NCBI RefSeq assembly: GCF_029626175.1
Contig: NZ_JARUBM010000002.1
Coordinates: forward strand, 4,667,001 to 4,731,000
Source: Micromonospora sp. WMMD1082
GTDB lineage: Bacteria; Actinomycetota; Actinomycetes; Mycobacteriales; Micromonosporaceae
Length of the DNA: 64,000 bases
Direction of reading: 5' to 3'
Translations under genes and position numbers: made by a program
The notes under the pieces: generated by a model
Databases searched by the model: none
The model's input: the letters and a program-made list of their open reading frames with translations, nothing else
Told to the model about the DNA's origin: nothing
In this document: piece by piece, positions 36,853 through 45,740 of the stretch
How positions within the stretch are numbered: the stretch's first letter is position 1
Layout of the letters: each line of letters starts with the position of its first letter

Positions 36853-37800
36853 GTGACGCTGACCATCGGAGTCGACGTCGGTGGCACCAAGGTGGCCGGC
36901 GGTGTCGTCGACGACACCGGCACGGTCCTCGTGCAGACCCGACGGGACACCCCCGCCGACGACGTCGGCAAGACCCGCGACGTCATCATCGAGCTGGTCG
37001 CCGAGCTGGCCTCCGGCCACCACATCCAGGGCGTCGGCATCGGCGCCGCCGGGTGGATCGACGCCAGCCGCTCCACCGTGCTCTTCGCCCCCAACCTGGC
37101 CTGGCGCGACGAGCCGCTGCGGGCGTACGTCAGCGCGGCGGTCGGGCTGCCGGTGATCGTGGAGAACGACGGCAACGTGGCCGCCTGGGCGGAGTTCCGC
37201 TACGGCGCCGCCCGGCACGCCGACGACTCGATGGTCATGTTCACCATCGGCACCGGCGTCGGCGGTGGCATCGTGCTCGGCGGCGAGCTGGTCCGGGGCG
37301 CCCACGGCATCGCCGCCGAACTGGGCCACATGCTCACCGTCCCCGACGGGCACCAGTGCGGCTGCGGGCGACTCGGCTGCATCGAGCAGTACGCCAGCGG
37401 CAGCGCGCTGGTCCGCTTCGCCCGGGCCGCCGCGCGGCAGGAGCCGCACCGGGCCACCGCCCTGCTGGAACTGGCCGACGGCGAGGCCGAGGCCATCACC
37501 GGGCCGATGGTCACGGCCGCGGCCAAGGGGGGTGACCCGGTCTCCGCCGAGGCGTTCGCCCAGGTCGGGCGCTGGCTCGGCACGAGCCTCGCGGACATGG
37601 CGCAGATCCTCGACCCACAGATCCTGGTCGTCGGCGGCGGCGTCATCGACGCCGGTGACCTGCTGATGGGCCCGACCCGCCGCTCGTTCACCGAGGCGCT
37701 GGCCCAGCGCAGCCGGCTGCCGGTGGCCGAGATCCGCCCGGCCGAGCTGGGCAACTCCGCCGGCGTCATCGGCGCCGCCGACCTGGCCCGGCGGATCTAG
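36853..37800 (+). CDS. glk: ROK-family glucokinase
   Basis: Phosphorylates glucose; in Streptomyces the orthologous GlkA also mediates carbon-catabolite repression. The 315-residue protein has the ATP phosphate motif GVDVGGTKVAGG at its N-terminus, the ROK zinc motif CGCGRLGCIEQYASG (residues about 174-188), and GTGVGGGIVLGGEL. The GTG start has GAGGGGAG with 8-nt spacing. The stop abuts the next gene start. Confidence 0.92.
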   Translation: MTLTIGVDVGGTKVAGGVVDDTGTVLVQTRRDTPADDVGKTRDVIIELVAELASGHHIQGVGIGAAGWIDASRSTVLFAPNLAWRDEPLRAYVSAAVGLPVIVENDGNVAAWAEFRYGAARHADDSMVMFTIGTGVGGGIVLGGELVRGAHGIAAELGHMLTVPDGHQCGCGRLGCIEQYASGSALVRFARAAARQEPHRATALLELADGEAEAITGPMVTAAAKGGDPVSAEAFAQVGRWLGTSLADMAQILDPQILVVGGGVIDAGDLLMGPTRRSFTEALAQRSRLPVAEIRPAELGNSAGVIGAADLARRI

Positions 37801-38505
37801 GTGTCCCACCTCGGCGTGCCGCTGCGCGTCCTGTCGTACAACGTCCACGGCCAGCGCGACGACACCGCCGCGCTGGCCGCGGTGGTCCGCGACGCGGCAC
37901 CGGACGTGGTGGTCGTCCAGGAGGGGCCGCGTCGGTGGCGGTGGCGGGAGAAGTCGGCCACGCTGGCCGCCTCCTTCGGCCTGGTGGTCGCCGCCGGCGG
38001 GCTGCCGTCGCTGGGCAACCTGCTGCTGACCAGCCTTCGGGTGCGGGTGACCGCCACCCGCTGCCGGCGCTTCCCGCTCACCCCCGGCCGGCACCTGCGT
38101 GGCGCCGCGTACGCCGACTGCCGGGTGGGCACCGCCGCGCGGTTCACCGTGGCCGGGTCGCACCTGGCCACCGACCCGGCCGAGCGCCCCGGGCAGGCGG
38201 AGCTGTTCAAGCGGGACCTGGCCGCGGCGCCCCACCCGGTGATCGCCGCCGCCGACCTCAACGAGGAACCGGGCGGCCCGGCCTGGAACGCCGTCGCCGA
38301 TGGGCTGACCGACGCGGCGGTGGCGGCCGACCGGACCGACCGGCTCACCTACTCCTGCGCGAATCCCCGGCGGCGCATCGACGCCCTGTTCGTCGACCCG
38401 CGGATCACCGTGGTCGACTACGACGTGCTGGACACGCCGCTGACCCGCCGGGCCAGCGACCACTTTCCGGTCCTGGTCGACCTGTTGCTGCCCGCCACCG
38501 ACTGA
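37801..38505 (+). CDS. endonuclease/exonuclease/phosphatase (EEP) family protein
   Basis: 234-residue EEP-fold hydrolase. The core motifs are RVLSYNVHGQRDD, VVVVQEGP, GSHLATD, AAADLNEEPGGPAWN and ASDHFPVLVDL, matching the metal-binding Asn, Glu, His and Asp/Asn residues and the final catalytic His (SDHFPV). Its substrate (nucleic acid, sphingolipid or inositol phosphate type) is not indicated. GTG directly follows the glucokinase TAG, so it is in the same operon. Confidence 0.85.
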   Translation: MSHLGVPLRVLSYNVHGQRDDTAALAAVVRDAAPDVVVVQEGPRRWRWREKSATLAASFGLVVAAGGLPSLGNLLLTSLRVRVTATRCRRFPLTPGRHLRGAAYADCRVGTAARFTVAGSHLATDPAERPGQAELFKRDLAAAPHPVIAAADLNEEPGGPAWNAVADGLTDAAVAADRTDRLTYSCANPRRRIDALFVDPRITVVDYDVLDTPLTRRASDHFPVLVDLLLPATD

Positions 38506-38596
38506 CCGCCGGGCCGGCCGGGCTGGACATCCCGCTCCGTTGTGGAGAGGATTTCGCGCGACCCGGCACTCGTGCCGAGACGAAGGAGATCCCCCG

Positions 38597-40003
38597 GTGC
38601 CCACTCCCACCGCGCCCGGCCGGTCCGACCCGCAGCCGACCACGCTCGCCCGTAGCCAGGACGGCCATCCGGTCTCCGACCGGGGCGACACCGTCTGCGT
38701 CATCGGCGCCGGTGCCAGCGGGCTGACCGCCGTGAAGAACCTCGCCGAGCACGGCTTCGGTGTCGACTGCTACGAGCGCGAGACCGGTGTCGGCGGCGCC
38801 TGGAACTGGCGGCACGACCGCAGCCCGGTGTACGCCAGCACCCACCTGATCTCGTCGCGGCCGTTCACCCAGTTCCCCGACTTCCCGATGCCGGACGGCT
38901 GGCCGGACTACCCGCACCACAGCCAGCTGCTGTCGTACTTCGAGCGCTACGCCGACCACTTCGACCTGCGCCGGCACATCTGGTTCGGCACCGAGGTGGT
39001 GCGCGTCGAGCCGGTCTCCGGCGACCGCTGGGACGTCACCACCCGCAGCACCGGCGGCTACGGCCCCGAGCGCACCTCCCGGTACGCCGCCGTGGTGATC
39101 GCCAACGGGCACAACTGGTCACCGAAGCTGCCCCGGTACTCCGGGCTGGAGCAGTTCCGGGGCGAGGTCATGCACGCCTCGTCCTACAAGGACCCGGCGC
39201 AGCTGCGCGGCAAACGGGTGCTGGTGGTGGGGGCCGGCAACACCGGCTGCGACATCGCGGTGGAGGCCGCCCAGCAGGCGTCGCGCTGCTGGCACTCCAC
39301 CCGCCGGGGCTACTGGTACGCGCCGAAGTACGTCTTCGGCCGGCCCGCCGACCAGGTCAACGACACCCTGCTGGCGCTGCGCGTGCCGCTGCGGGTGCGG
39401 CAGTGGCTCTACCACCGCACGCTGCGGCTGACCGTCGGCGACCTGACCCGCTTCGGTTTGCCGAAGCCGGACCACCGGGTGTACGAGACGCATCCGATCG
39501 CCAACAGCCAGCTCGTCTACTACGTCGGCCACGGCGCGGTCACCCCGGTGCCGGACATCGGGCGATTCCACGCGCACTCGGTGGAGCTGGCCGACGGTCG
39601 GCAGATCGACCCGGAACTGGTCGTCTTCGCCACCGGCTACCTGCCGCGTTTCGAGTTCCTCGACGCCAAGATCCTCGGCGACGACGAGGGCGTCGGTCGG
39701 CCCCGGTTGTGGCTCAACGCCTTCGTGCCCGACCATCCCACCCTCGCCGTGGCGGGGCTACTCCAACCCGATTCCGGTGTGTTCGCCCTGTCGCACTGGC
39801 AGGCGGTGCTCTTCGCCCGGCTGCTGCGGCTGCGCGCCAGCCGGCCGGAGCGGGCGGCCGCGTTCGCCGCCCGGGTCCGCTCCGGCGCCGGCGAGCGCTA
39901 CTCGGGTCAGGTCAAGGACTCGACCCGGCACTGGTTCGAGGTCGGCCACGCCGACTACCTGCGCGCGCTGGAGCGCGCCCTGCGGGACCTGGAGGAGAAG
40001 TGA
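38597..40003 (+). CDS. flavin-containing monooxygenase / Baeyer-Villiger-type
   Basis: 468-residue FAD/NADPH monooxygenase. Two dinucleotide folds are visible: FAD VIGAGASGLTAVKNL near residue 34 and NADPH VVGAGNTGCDIAVEA near 210. The FMO signature FRGEVMHASSY (F-x-G-x3-H-x3-Y/F) and the FATGY motif (FATGYLPRF) are present. It could oxygenate sulfur, nitrogen or carbonyl substrates. AAGGAG is 8 nt before the GTG start. The next gene overlaps by 4 bp. Confidence 0.88.
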   Translation: MPTPTAPGRSDPQPTTLARSQDGHPVSDRGDTVCVIGAGASGLTAVKNLAEHGFGVDCYERETGVGGAWNWRHDRSPVYASTHLISSRPFTQFPDFPMPDGWPDYPHHSQLLSYFERYADHFDLRRHIWFGTEVVRVEPVSGDRWDVTTRSTGGYGPERTSRYAAVVIANGHNWSPKLPRYSGLEQFRGEVMHASSYKDPAQLRGKRVLVVGAGNTGCDIAVEAAQQASRCWHSTRRGYWYAPKYVFGRPADQVNDTLLALRVPLRVRQWLYHRTLRLTVGDLTRFGLPKPDHRVYETHPIANSQLVYYVGHGAVTPVPDIGRFHAHSVELADGRQIDPELVVFATGYLPRFEFLDAKILGDDEGVGRPRLWLNAFVPDHPTLAVAGLLQPDSGVFALSHWQAVLFARLLRLRASRPERAAAFAARVRSGAGERYSGQVKDSTRHWFEVGHADYLRALERALRDLEEK

Positions 40004-40833
40004 CCGAGCCGAGCGAGCGGGTCCGGATCATGCGGAGCTGGGAGTGGGCGCGGCCGGTGCGCCCGGTCCGGCGCGAGGTGCTCAGCGCCGCTCCCGAGCT
40101 GGAGGAGGGCCGGCCGCCGCTGCTGTTCGTGCCCGGCTTCGGGCACGGCGCCTGGGCGTACGCCGAGAACTGGCTCGGCCACGCCGCGACCCGCGGCTTC
40201 AGCGCGTACGCGGTGAGCCTGCGCGGGCACGGCGGCAGCGACCCGGCGCCGGAGGCGACGCTGCGGGCGTACGCCCATGACGTGGTCCAGGTGGCGGCGG
40301 GCCTGCCGCGCCAGGCGGTGCTGGTGGGGCACGGTGCCGGGGCCCTGGTGGTCGCGCACGCCCTGGCCCGCTACCCGGCCCGGGCGGCGGTGCTGGTGGC
40401 GCCGGTGCTCGGCGGCTGGGGCACCCTCGGCGCCGCGTTGCGTCGCAACCCGCTCGGCACCCTGCCGGCGGTGTTCGGCGGCGGGTTGCGGCTGAGCCGC
40501 CGGCAGGTGTTCAGCGGCGAGTTGCCCGACGCCGACGCCCGGCGCTACGCCGCCCGGCTGGGCCGGGCCGCCCGGCGGGCCCAGTGGCAGCTGCTGACCG
40601 GGGCCGACCCGGAGCCGGCGGTGGGCCGACCCCCGGTGCTGGTGCTGGGCAGCCCGGACGACCGGGTGGTGCCCGCCTCGGCGCTGACCCGCGCGGCCCG
40701 GCGGTACGGCTCGGCCCCGCTGCTCTTCCCCGGCATGGGGCACGACCTGATGCTCGACGCGCGGTGGCGGGAGCCGATCGACGCGATCCTCGACTGGCTG
40801 GTCAAGGAGCCGGCCGGGCTCAGCCTCCGGTGA
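40000..40833 (+). CDS. alpha/beta-hydrolase fold protein lacking the nucleophile
   Basis: 277-residue alpha/beta-hydrolase. The fold is clear (VPGFGHGAWAY, SLRGHGGSD, LVGHGAGALVV, LGSPDDRVV, GMGHDLML), and Asp and His of the triad are present. The nucleophile elbow reads GHGAG: residue 112 is Gly where Ser, Cys or Asp should be. It is therefore probably not an esterase. GTG 40000 overlaps the monooxygenase stop (GTGA); ATG 40030 is an alternative. The tail overlaps convergent otsA by 14 bp. Confidence 0.82.
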   Translation: MTEPSERVRIMRSWEWARPVRPVRREVLSAAPELEEGRPPLLFVPGFGHGAWAYAENWLGHAATRGFSAYAVSLRGHGGSDPAPEATLRAYAHDVVQVAAGLPRQAVLVGHGAGALVVAHALARYPARAAVLVAPVLGGWGTLGAALRRNPLGTLPAVFGGGLRLSRRQVFSGELPDADARRYAARLGRAARRAQWQLLTGADPEPAVGRPPVLVLGSPDDRVVPASALTRAARRYGSAPLLFPGMGHDLMLDARWREPIDAILDWLVKEPAGLSLR

Positions 40834-42244
40834 GGCGGGTGAGCAGCGAGCCGCTCTGGTCCAGAGTGGACAGATAGGAGCGGGCCCAGGCGTGGATGTC
40901 GTGCTCGTGCAGGTGCGCGCGCATGGCCCGCATCCGGGCCCGGACGTCGGCGGGGTCGGCCCGCAACGCCGCGAGCAGGCCCTGCTTGAGCCCCTCCAGG
41001 TCGTGCGGGTTGACCAGGTACGCCTGCGGCAGCTCGGCGGCGGACCCGGCGAACTCGCTGAGCAGCAGGGCGCCGGTGTCGTCGACCCGGGCGGCGACGT
41101 ACTCCTTGGCGACCAGGTTCATCCCGTCCCGCAGCGGGGTCACCGCCATCACGTCGGCGACCCGGTAGAGCGCGGCCAACTCGGCGCGGTCGAACGGCTG
41201 GGTGAGGTAGTGGATGGCCGGCTCGCCCACCCGGCCGAACTCGCCGTTGATCCGGCCGACCTCCCGCTCGACCCGGTCGCGAAGGATCTGGTACTGGCTG
41301 ACCCGCTCCCGGCTGGGCACCGCCACCTGCACCAGCACCGTGTCGCGGACCTTCACGTGGCCGCCGGCGAGCAACTCGCTGTAGGCCTTGAGCCGCTGCT
41401 CAAGGCCCTTGGTGTAGTCCATCCGGTCGACGCTGAGGATCACCTGGTCGGGGCTGCCCAGGTCGTGGCGCAGCCGGCGGGCCCGGTCGGCCACGTCCGG
41501 CCGGTCGGCCAGCGCGGCCATCTCGACGGTGTCGATCGAGACCGGGAACGCGCCGATGCGCACCATCCGGTCGTCGACCGCGATCCGCCGATCGGTGGCC
41601 GGCAGCCCCAGCACCTTCGTGACCAGCTGGGCGAAGTTGTGTGCGGCCTGGGCCCGCTGGAAACCGACCAGGTCGGCGCCGAGCATCCCGCGCAGCAGCT
41701 CGGCCCGGCGGGGCAGCTGCATGAACAGCTCCGGCGGCGGGAACGGCACGTGCAGGAAGAAGCCGATGCGCAGGTCGGGCCGCAGGCCGCGGAGCAGCCC
41801 CGGCACCAGTTGCAGGTGGTAGTCCTGCACCCAGACCACCGCGCCGGCCTCGGCGACCTGGGCGGTGGCCTCGGCGAACCGCTGGTTGACCCGCTGGTAG
41901 GCGTCCCACCAGCGCCGGTGGTGCTCGGGCTGCTCGACCGCGTCGTGATAGATCGGCCAGAGGGTCGCGTTGGCGAAGCCCTCGTAGTGGTCGCGCAGGT
42001 CGTCACCGGTCAGTGGCACGGAGTGCATCCGCACCCCGTCGATGTCGGGCAGGGCGGGCGCGGGACCGGTCCCGCCGGCCCAGCCGACCCAGGTCGCGGG
42101 GGTGTGCCGCAGCAGGGGGTGCAGCGCGCTGACCAGCCCACCTGGGCTGCGGCGCCACTCGCAGGCGCCGTCCGGCGCCACGCTGTCGTCGATGGGTAGG
42201 CGGTTGGCCACCACCACCAGGGAACTCTGTCGCATCTCGGGCAT
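40820..42244 (-). CDS. otsA: trehalose-6-phosphate synthase
   Basis: GT20 enzyme making trehalose 6-phosphate from glucose 6-phosphate and UDP- or ADP-glucose. The 474-residue product has the N-terminal VVVANRLPID, VWVQDYHLQLVPGLLR, GFFLHVPFPPPELF, SVDRMDYTKGLEQRLKA and the loop TPLRDGMNLVAKEY. The start is ATG 42244; a longer upstream frame would add a hydrophobic segment not expected for a cytosolic enzyme. No otsB or treS is adjacent. Confidence 0.94.
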   Translation of the reverse strand: MPEMRQSSLVVVANRLPIDDSVAPDGACEWRRSPGGLVSALHPLLRHTPATWVGWAGGTGPAPALPDIDGVRMHSVPLTGDDLRDHYEGFANATLWPIYHDAVEQPEHHRRWWDAYQRVNQRFAEATAQVAEAGAVVWVQDYHLQLVPGLLRGLRPDLRIGFFLHVPFPPPELFMQLPRRAELLRGMLGADLVGFQRAQAAHNFAQLVTKVLGLPATDRRIAVDDRMVRIGAFPVSIDTVEMAALADRPDVADRARRLRHDLGSPDQVILSVDRMDYTKGLEQRLKAYSELLAGGHVKVRDTVLVQVAVPSRERVSQYQILRDRVEREVGRINGEFGRVGEPAIHYLTQPFDRAELAALYRVADVMAVTPLRDGMNLVAKEYVAARVDDTGALLLSEFAGSAAELPQAYLVNPHDLEGLKQGLLAALRADPADVRARMRAMRAHLHEHDIHAWARSYLSTLDQSGSLLTRLTGG

Positions 42245-42317
42245 TCCGATCAGCAGGGGAGCGACCGCCACGAGGAGGAACAACCGGGCAGTCGGCGGGT
42301 GAAGTGACGTACTGCGG

Positions 42318-42352
42318 TATTCCTACTGACAGTAAGTTACACCACTGTTACG
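42318..42352 (-). promoter_or_regulatory. otsA: AT-rich regulatory patch upstream of otsA
   Basis: An AT-rich stretch in otherwise very GC-rich DNA, 74-108 bp before the otsA start. It contains an 11-bp palindrome TACTGACAGTA (42324-42334) and flanking GTTAC repeats. A regulator site or weak promoter is likely; the sigma-factor type cannot be assigned. Confidence 0.35.
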
Positions 42353-42418
42353 CCCGTTCGCGCGGGCGGTCGCGGTCCCGGTATCCGGGCACCCGGCCGG
42401 CGAGATCCCGGTCGCCGC

Positions 42419-43270
42419 TCAGACGACGGCACCGTCGTCGGGGTCACGATCCTCCGCGTCGCCGGGACGCAACCGCCACACCAGCGTGACGAAGCCGGCG
42501 AGGATGCCGGTGAAGCCGAGCAGCGTCACGATGCCCTGGTCGGCGGGGAGCAGATCGGGGAAGAGGAACAGCACGAAGCCGAGGACCACGGCGAGCACGC
42601 CGGCCACCGCGTACTTCGACACCCGGGGCAGCGGCGGGGGCGGCGGGGGGACGTAGCGCTCGTCGTCGCTCGGGTCGTCGGGCAGATCCGTGCCGAAGGT
42701 GTCCAGGCCGTCCAGCAGCGATGGCCCCTCGCCGTCCCGGGGGCCGCGCCCGATCGAGACGCCGGAGACGTCGGCCGCGTACGGCAGTCGGCGTACGTCG
42801 GTGGCGGTCGGCCCGGCCGGCTCGTCGGTGCCCGGCCGGGTGGCGGTGGCCGTGCCGCCGCCCCGGCCGGCCGGATCGTCCACGTCCTCCGCGGCGGGCC
42901 ACGGGTGGTCACCGGAGCTGGGCGAGGTGTGGAAGCCGGCGACGATCCGCTCCCACTCGGCGTCGATGTCCGGTTCCTCCCCGGAGCGTCCGCCGCCGTT
43001 CTCGTCGGCGAGCTGGCTGAGGTAATCCCGGGCGGTGCTCAGGTGCGACCGGTCCACGTAGAGCCGGTCGACCGGCCGGGCCGGCACCGTGGTGGTGCGG
43101 GTGACCGGGTTCAGGTCCGCGGACGGTTGCAGGTAGGCGGCGATCCCGCCGGCGGCCAGCACGTCGAGCAGGTGCTCGCCGACGCGCGGGTCGACATCGC
43201 CGGCGATGGCGTACTCGCTCGCGTCGAGCCCGTTGTCCCGCCGTCCCCGGCGGGCCCCACCCGCTGACAC
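42419..43270 (-). CDS. uncharacterised bitopic membrane protein
   Basis: 283 residues. The N-terminal domain (DASEYAIAGDVDPRVGEHLLDVLAAGGIAAYLQPS, read in parts) resembles a small regulatory fold and is followed by a linker with acidic and Pro/Gly-rich segments. The C-terminus has a short poly-Pro run, then two membrane helices (about 216-236 and 243-262) and an acidic tail ending DDGAVV. The GTG start has GAGGAGG with 8-nt spacing. It is found near otsA in this family in my recollection, sometimes labelled DUF308; function is unknown. Confidence 0.65.
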   Translation of the reverse strand: MSAGGARRGRRDNGLDASEYAIAGDVDPRVGEHLLDVLAAGGIAAYLQPSADLNPVTRTTTVPARPVDRLYVDRSHLSTARDYLSQLADENGGGRSGEEPDIDAEWERIVAGFHTSPSSGDHPWPAAEDVDDPAGRGGGTATATRPGTDEPAGPTATDVRRLPYAADVSGVSIGRGPRDGEGPSLLDGLDTFGTDLPDDPSDDERYVPPPPPPLPRVSKYAVAGVLAVVLGFVLFLFPDLLPADQGIVTLLGFTGILAGFVTLVWRLRPGDAEDRDPDDGAVV

Positions 43271-43471
43271 CGGACCATCCTCCTCATCGCGCCGCCGGCG
43301 CGCCCCGCGTCCAGCCCCTCGACGCGCCCCCGCACGCCGTGCTCTGAATCGTGACACGTCCGGGGCGGGTTCGGGGAGTGCCTTGTGGCGCGGCGTACGC
43401 CCGCGCAGCTTGCCGCTGGTCACGGCCGGGCTCTTTGTCGTTTTGTGCGCGTCCTGGCAGGTCGGCCACGC

Positions 43472-44902
43472 TCAGGCGCAGAGGTTGGCGATGGCGACGC
43501 GGACGGGGTCGGGGTTGGCCCAGCTCCAGTTGGGGTGGGCGCGGTTGGTGAGCAGGACGAGAACCAGCCGGCGGGCCGGGTGGACGAGGAGGGAGGTGCC
43601 GGTGAAACCGGTGTGGCCGAAGGTGCGGGCGGTGGCGAGTTTGCCCATGAACCAGGGTTGGTGGAGGACGACGCCGAGGCCGTGGGCGCTGGTGCGGTGG
43701 GGACGTTCGGGGTCGACGGCGGGTAGGCCGGTGTTGGCGTTGGCCAGCATCCGGCGGGTGGTGGCTTCGCTGAGGATGCGGGTGCCCCGGTAGGTGCCGC
43801 CGTCGAGCAGCAGCTGGCCGATGGCGGCGAGGTCGGCGGCGGTGGAGAAGATGCCGGCGTGTCCGGCGATGCCGCCGAGGTGGTTGGCGACGTCGTCGTG
43901 CACGGTGCCGCGGAGCAACCCTCGGGAGGAGCGGGCGTCGGTGGCGACGAGCCGGTCGGCCTGGTCGGTGCTGCTGAGCCAGGTCTTGGGGTTGAAGCCG
44001 GTGTCGCGCAGGCCGAGGGGGCCGGTGAGGCCCGTCTTGAGGGCCCGGTCGAGTCGTTGACCGGTGACCTTCTCTACGAGTTGGGCGGCGACCATGAGTC
44101 CGACACTGGAATAGCGGAAGACGGTGCCGGGGGTGGCGCCCTTGATCAGCGGGGTGGCGAGGACGGCGGCGCGCCGGGCGGCGTCGTCGGATAGGCCGGT
44201 GACCTTGGCGCCGACGGGCAGGCCGCTGGTGTGGGCCAGCAGCATGGCGACGGTGATGGTCTCCTTGCCGGTGCCGGCGAAGCCGGGCAGGTAGTCCACG
44301 ACGGGGGCGTCGAGGTCGAGGCGGCCCTGGTCGACCTGTTGCAGGGTCAGGATCGCGGCGAAGACCTTGGTCAGGGAGGCGGTGTCGAAGATCGAATCGT
44401 CGCGCATGTCGACCTGCCTGGCCTCGGGCAGCAGCACCGGGCCGGCGCCGTAGCGCAGCGCCTTGCCGACCGCCGCGCGGCCGACGACCTTGCCGTCGAT
44501 CTGGCAGAGCGCCACCGCGCCGGCGTACCCGGGGTGGTTCGGGTTCTCTTTGGTCGGTGCGAGATGCCGGGTGAGTTCGGCGCCCAGGGCGCGGCCGAGC
44601 GGCGACGGTGCCCCGATGCCGGCCTGCCCGGTGACGGTGCCGCCGGTCGACGTGCCGGCCGAGGTGCCGGGTGCCGCGCCCATCGCCTCGGTGGTCGCCG
44701 GCACGGCCGAGGCGCTGGCCGGGCCGCCCGCCGACGCGCTGGCGCCCGGACCGTTCACCGCCCCGCCCGTGCTGCCCGGCGTCGCGACGGGGGTTCCCGT
44801 CGCGGACGGTGCCGGCTCGCGGCAGCCGGTGACGACGGCGGTGACGGCGGCGAAACCGGCGCCGAGCACGGTACGGCGGTGCAGAGGCATGCGCGGCATC
44901 AT
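43472..44902 (-). CDS. Tat-exported lipoprotein, beta-lactamase-like serine hydrolase
   Basis: 476 residues. The N-terminus has a twin-arginine signal RRTVLGAGF and a lipobox VVTGC, so it should be anchored outside the cell. A Ser/Thr/Gly-rich linker follows, then a class C beta-lactamase/DD-peptidase domain with the nucleophile motif SLTK (TASLTKVF), YSS in place of YxN (RYSSVGLM), and HTG (GHTGFTG). It may act on peptidoglycan or small esters. Codon usage changes along the gene (see findings). ATG 44902 is used; 44899 and 44890 are also in frame. Confidence 0.85.
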   Translation of the reverse strand: MMPRMPLHRRTVLGAGFAAVTAVVTGCREPAPSATGTPVATPGSTGGAVNGPGASASAGGPASASAVPATTEAMGAAPGTSAGTSTGGTVTGQAGIGAPSPLGRALGAELTRHLAPTKENPNHPGYAGAVALCQIDGKVVGRAAVGKALRYGAGPVLLPEARQVDMRDDSIFDTASLTKVFAAILTLQQVDQGRLDLDAPVVDYLPGFAGTGKETITVAMLLAHTSGLPVGAKVTGLSDDAARRAAVLATPLIKGATPGTVFRYSSVGLMVAAQLVEKVTGQRLDRALKTGLTGPLGLRDTGFNPKTWLSSTDQADRLVATDARSSRGLLRGTVHDDVANHLGGIAGHAGIFSTAADLAAIGQLLLDGGTYRGTRILSEATTRRMLANANTGLPAVDPERPHRTSAHGLGVVLHQPWFMGKLATARTFGHTGFTGTSLLVHPARRLVLVLLTNRAHPNWSWANPDPVRVAIANLCA

Positions 44903-45027
44903 GACAGGCCCACGCCGTCCGGCGCAGTCCGACGTCCGGGCCACCGGTCGGCAGCCACCACGGGGAGGCCAGGAGCGGATGCCGCCCGGGTGAGGCTGCA
45001 CCTCCGCCTTCCAAGGAAACTGGAGCC

Positions 45028-45606
45028 ATGCCCGAACTCGTGATCCTCACGGGCCCGATCGCGGCCGGCAAGAACACCGTCGCGGACCGGCTCACGCAAC
45101 GTCTGACCGAACGTGGCCGGACGGTCGTGGTCGCTGACGTCGACGACGTGGCGGCGATGGTGGGATCACCGGGTGCGGGCAGGGCCGGCCTGTGGTTCGC
45201 GGCCCACGAGGCGCACGGCGCGCTCGTCGGACAGTGGATGCGGTCGCACGTCGACTACGTCGTCGCGGTGGGGCCGTTCTGGACGGTCGAGGAACGCGCC
45301 GCACTCACCCGTGCCCTCCCGGATGGTGTGGCCCCGCGGTGGATCGTCATCGACGCGCCGGTGACGGTGACACTTCCTCGCGCGCGGGCCGACCCGGGGC
45401 GCGGGCTGTCCCGCGATCCGGCGTTCCATCAGCGCGCCCACGACCGGTTCCGGAGGCTCCTACCGACGATCCCCGCCGAGGTGACGTTCGACTCGCAACA
45501 CCTGGACGCGGACGAGATCGCCGCCGCCATCGCGGAAACGCTCGGTGCAGCGGGAGGCGGGCGCGGAGTCGTCAGCGAGCAGGCGCCTCCGTCTCCGACG
45601 GGCTGA
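45028..45606 (+). CDS. orphan P-loop kinase-like protein
   Basis: 192-residue P-loop NTPase with Walker A GPIAAGKNT near its N-terminus and ADVDDVA as a possible second acidic site. It resembles shikimate-kinase/zeta-toxin-type small kinases and phosphotransferases, but a substrate-binding signature cannot be named. GGAAACTGGAG precedes the ATG. No antitoxin-like gene is adjacent, which argues against a zeta toxin. It converges with the large AAA protein across an inverted repeat. Confidence 0.7.
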   Translation: MPELVILTGPIAAGKNTVADRLTQRLTERGRTVVVADVDDVAAMVGSPGAGRAGLWFAAHEAHGALVGQWMRSHVDYVVAVGPFWTVEERAALTRALPDGVAPRWIVIDAPVTVTLPRARADPGRGLSRDPAFHQRAHDRFRRLLPTIPAEVTFDSQHLDADEIAAAIAETLGAAGGGRGVVSEQAPPSPTG

Positions 45607-45615
45607 GATCACGAG

Positions 45616-45718
45616 ATGCGGCAGGTGGGGCTCTCCCGCCGGCGAGAGGGCCCGAGTTGCCGCAAGTCGTGGCCTGCCGCATGCCCTGATCGGTCCAGCC
45701 CTGACGGGCACTGCCCGT
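45616..45718. terminator. inverted-repeat region between kinase and AAA regulator genes
   Basis: ATGCGGCAGG (45616-45625) pairs with CCTGCCGCAT (45673-45682), enclosing a near-palindromic GCCGGC core. A second hairpin ACGGGC/GCCCGT (45704-45709, 45713-45718) follows, itself flanked by CCAGCCCTG and CAGGGCTGG. Convergent genes suggest a bidirectional terminator. Confidence 0.5.
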
Positions 45719-45740
45719 GACTGGTCCTGCCCAGGGCTGG

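Noticed and set aside
38597..45606. Possible biosynthetic gene cluster (FMO, hydrolase, otsA, kinase, hydrolase)
   Set aside because: No synthase, carrier protein or tailoring set; genes are divergently arranged with housekeeping otsA inside.
45028..45606. Orphan P-loop kinase as a zeta toxin
   Set aside because: No antitoxin gene adjacent and no defining zeta toxin motif could be named; the upstream gene is a secreted hydrolase.
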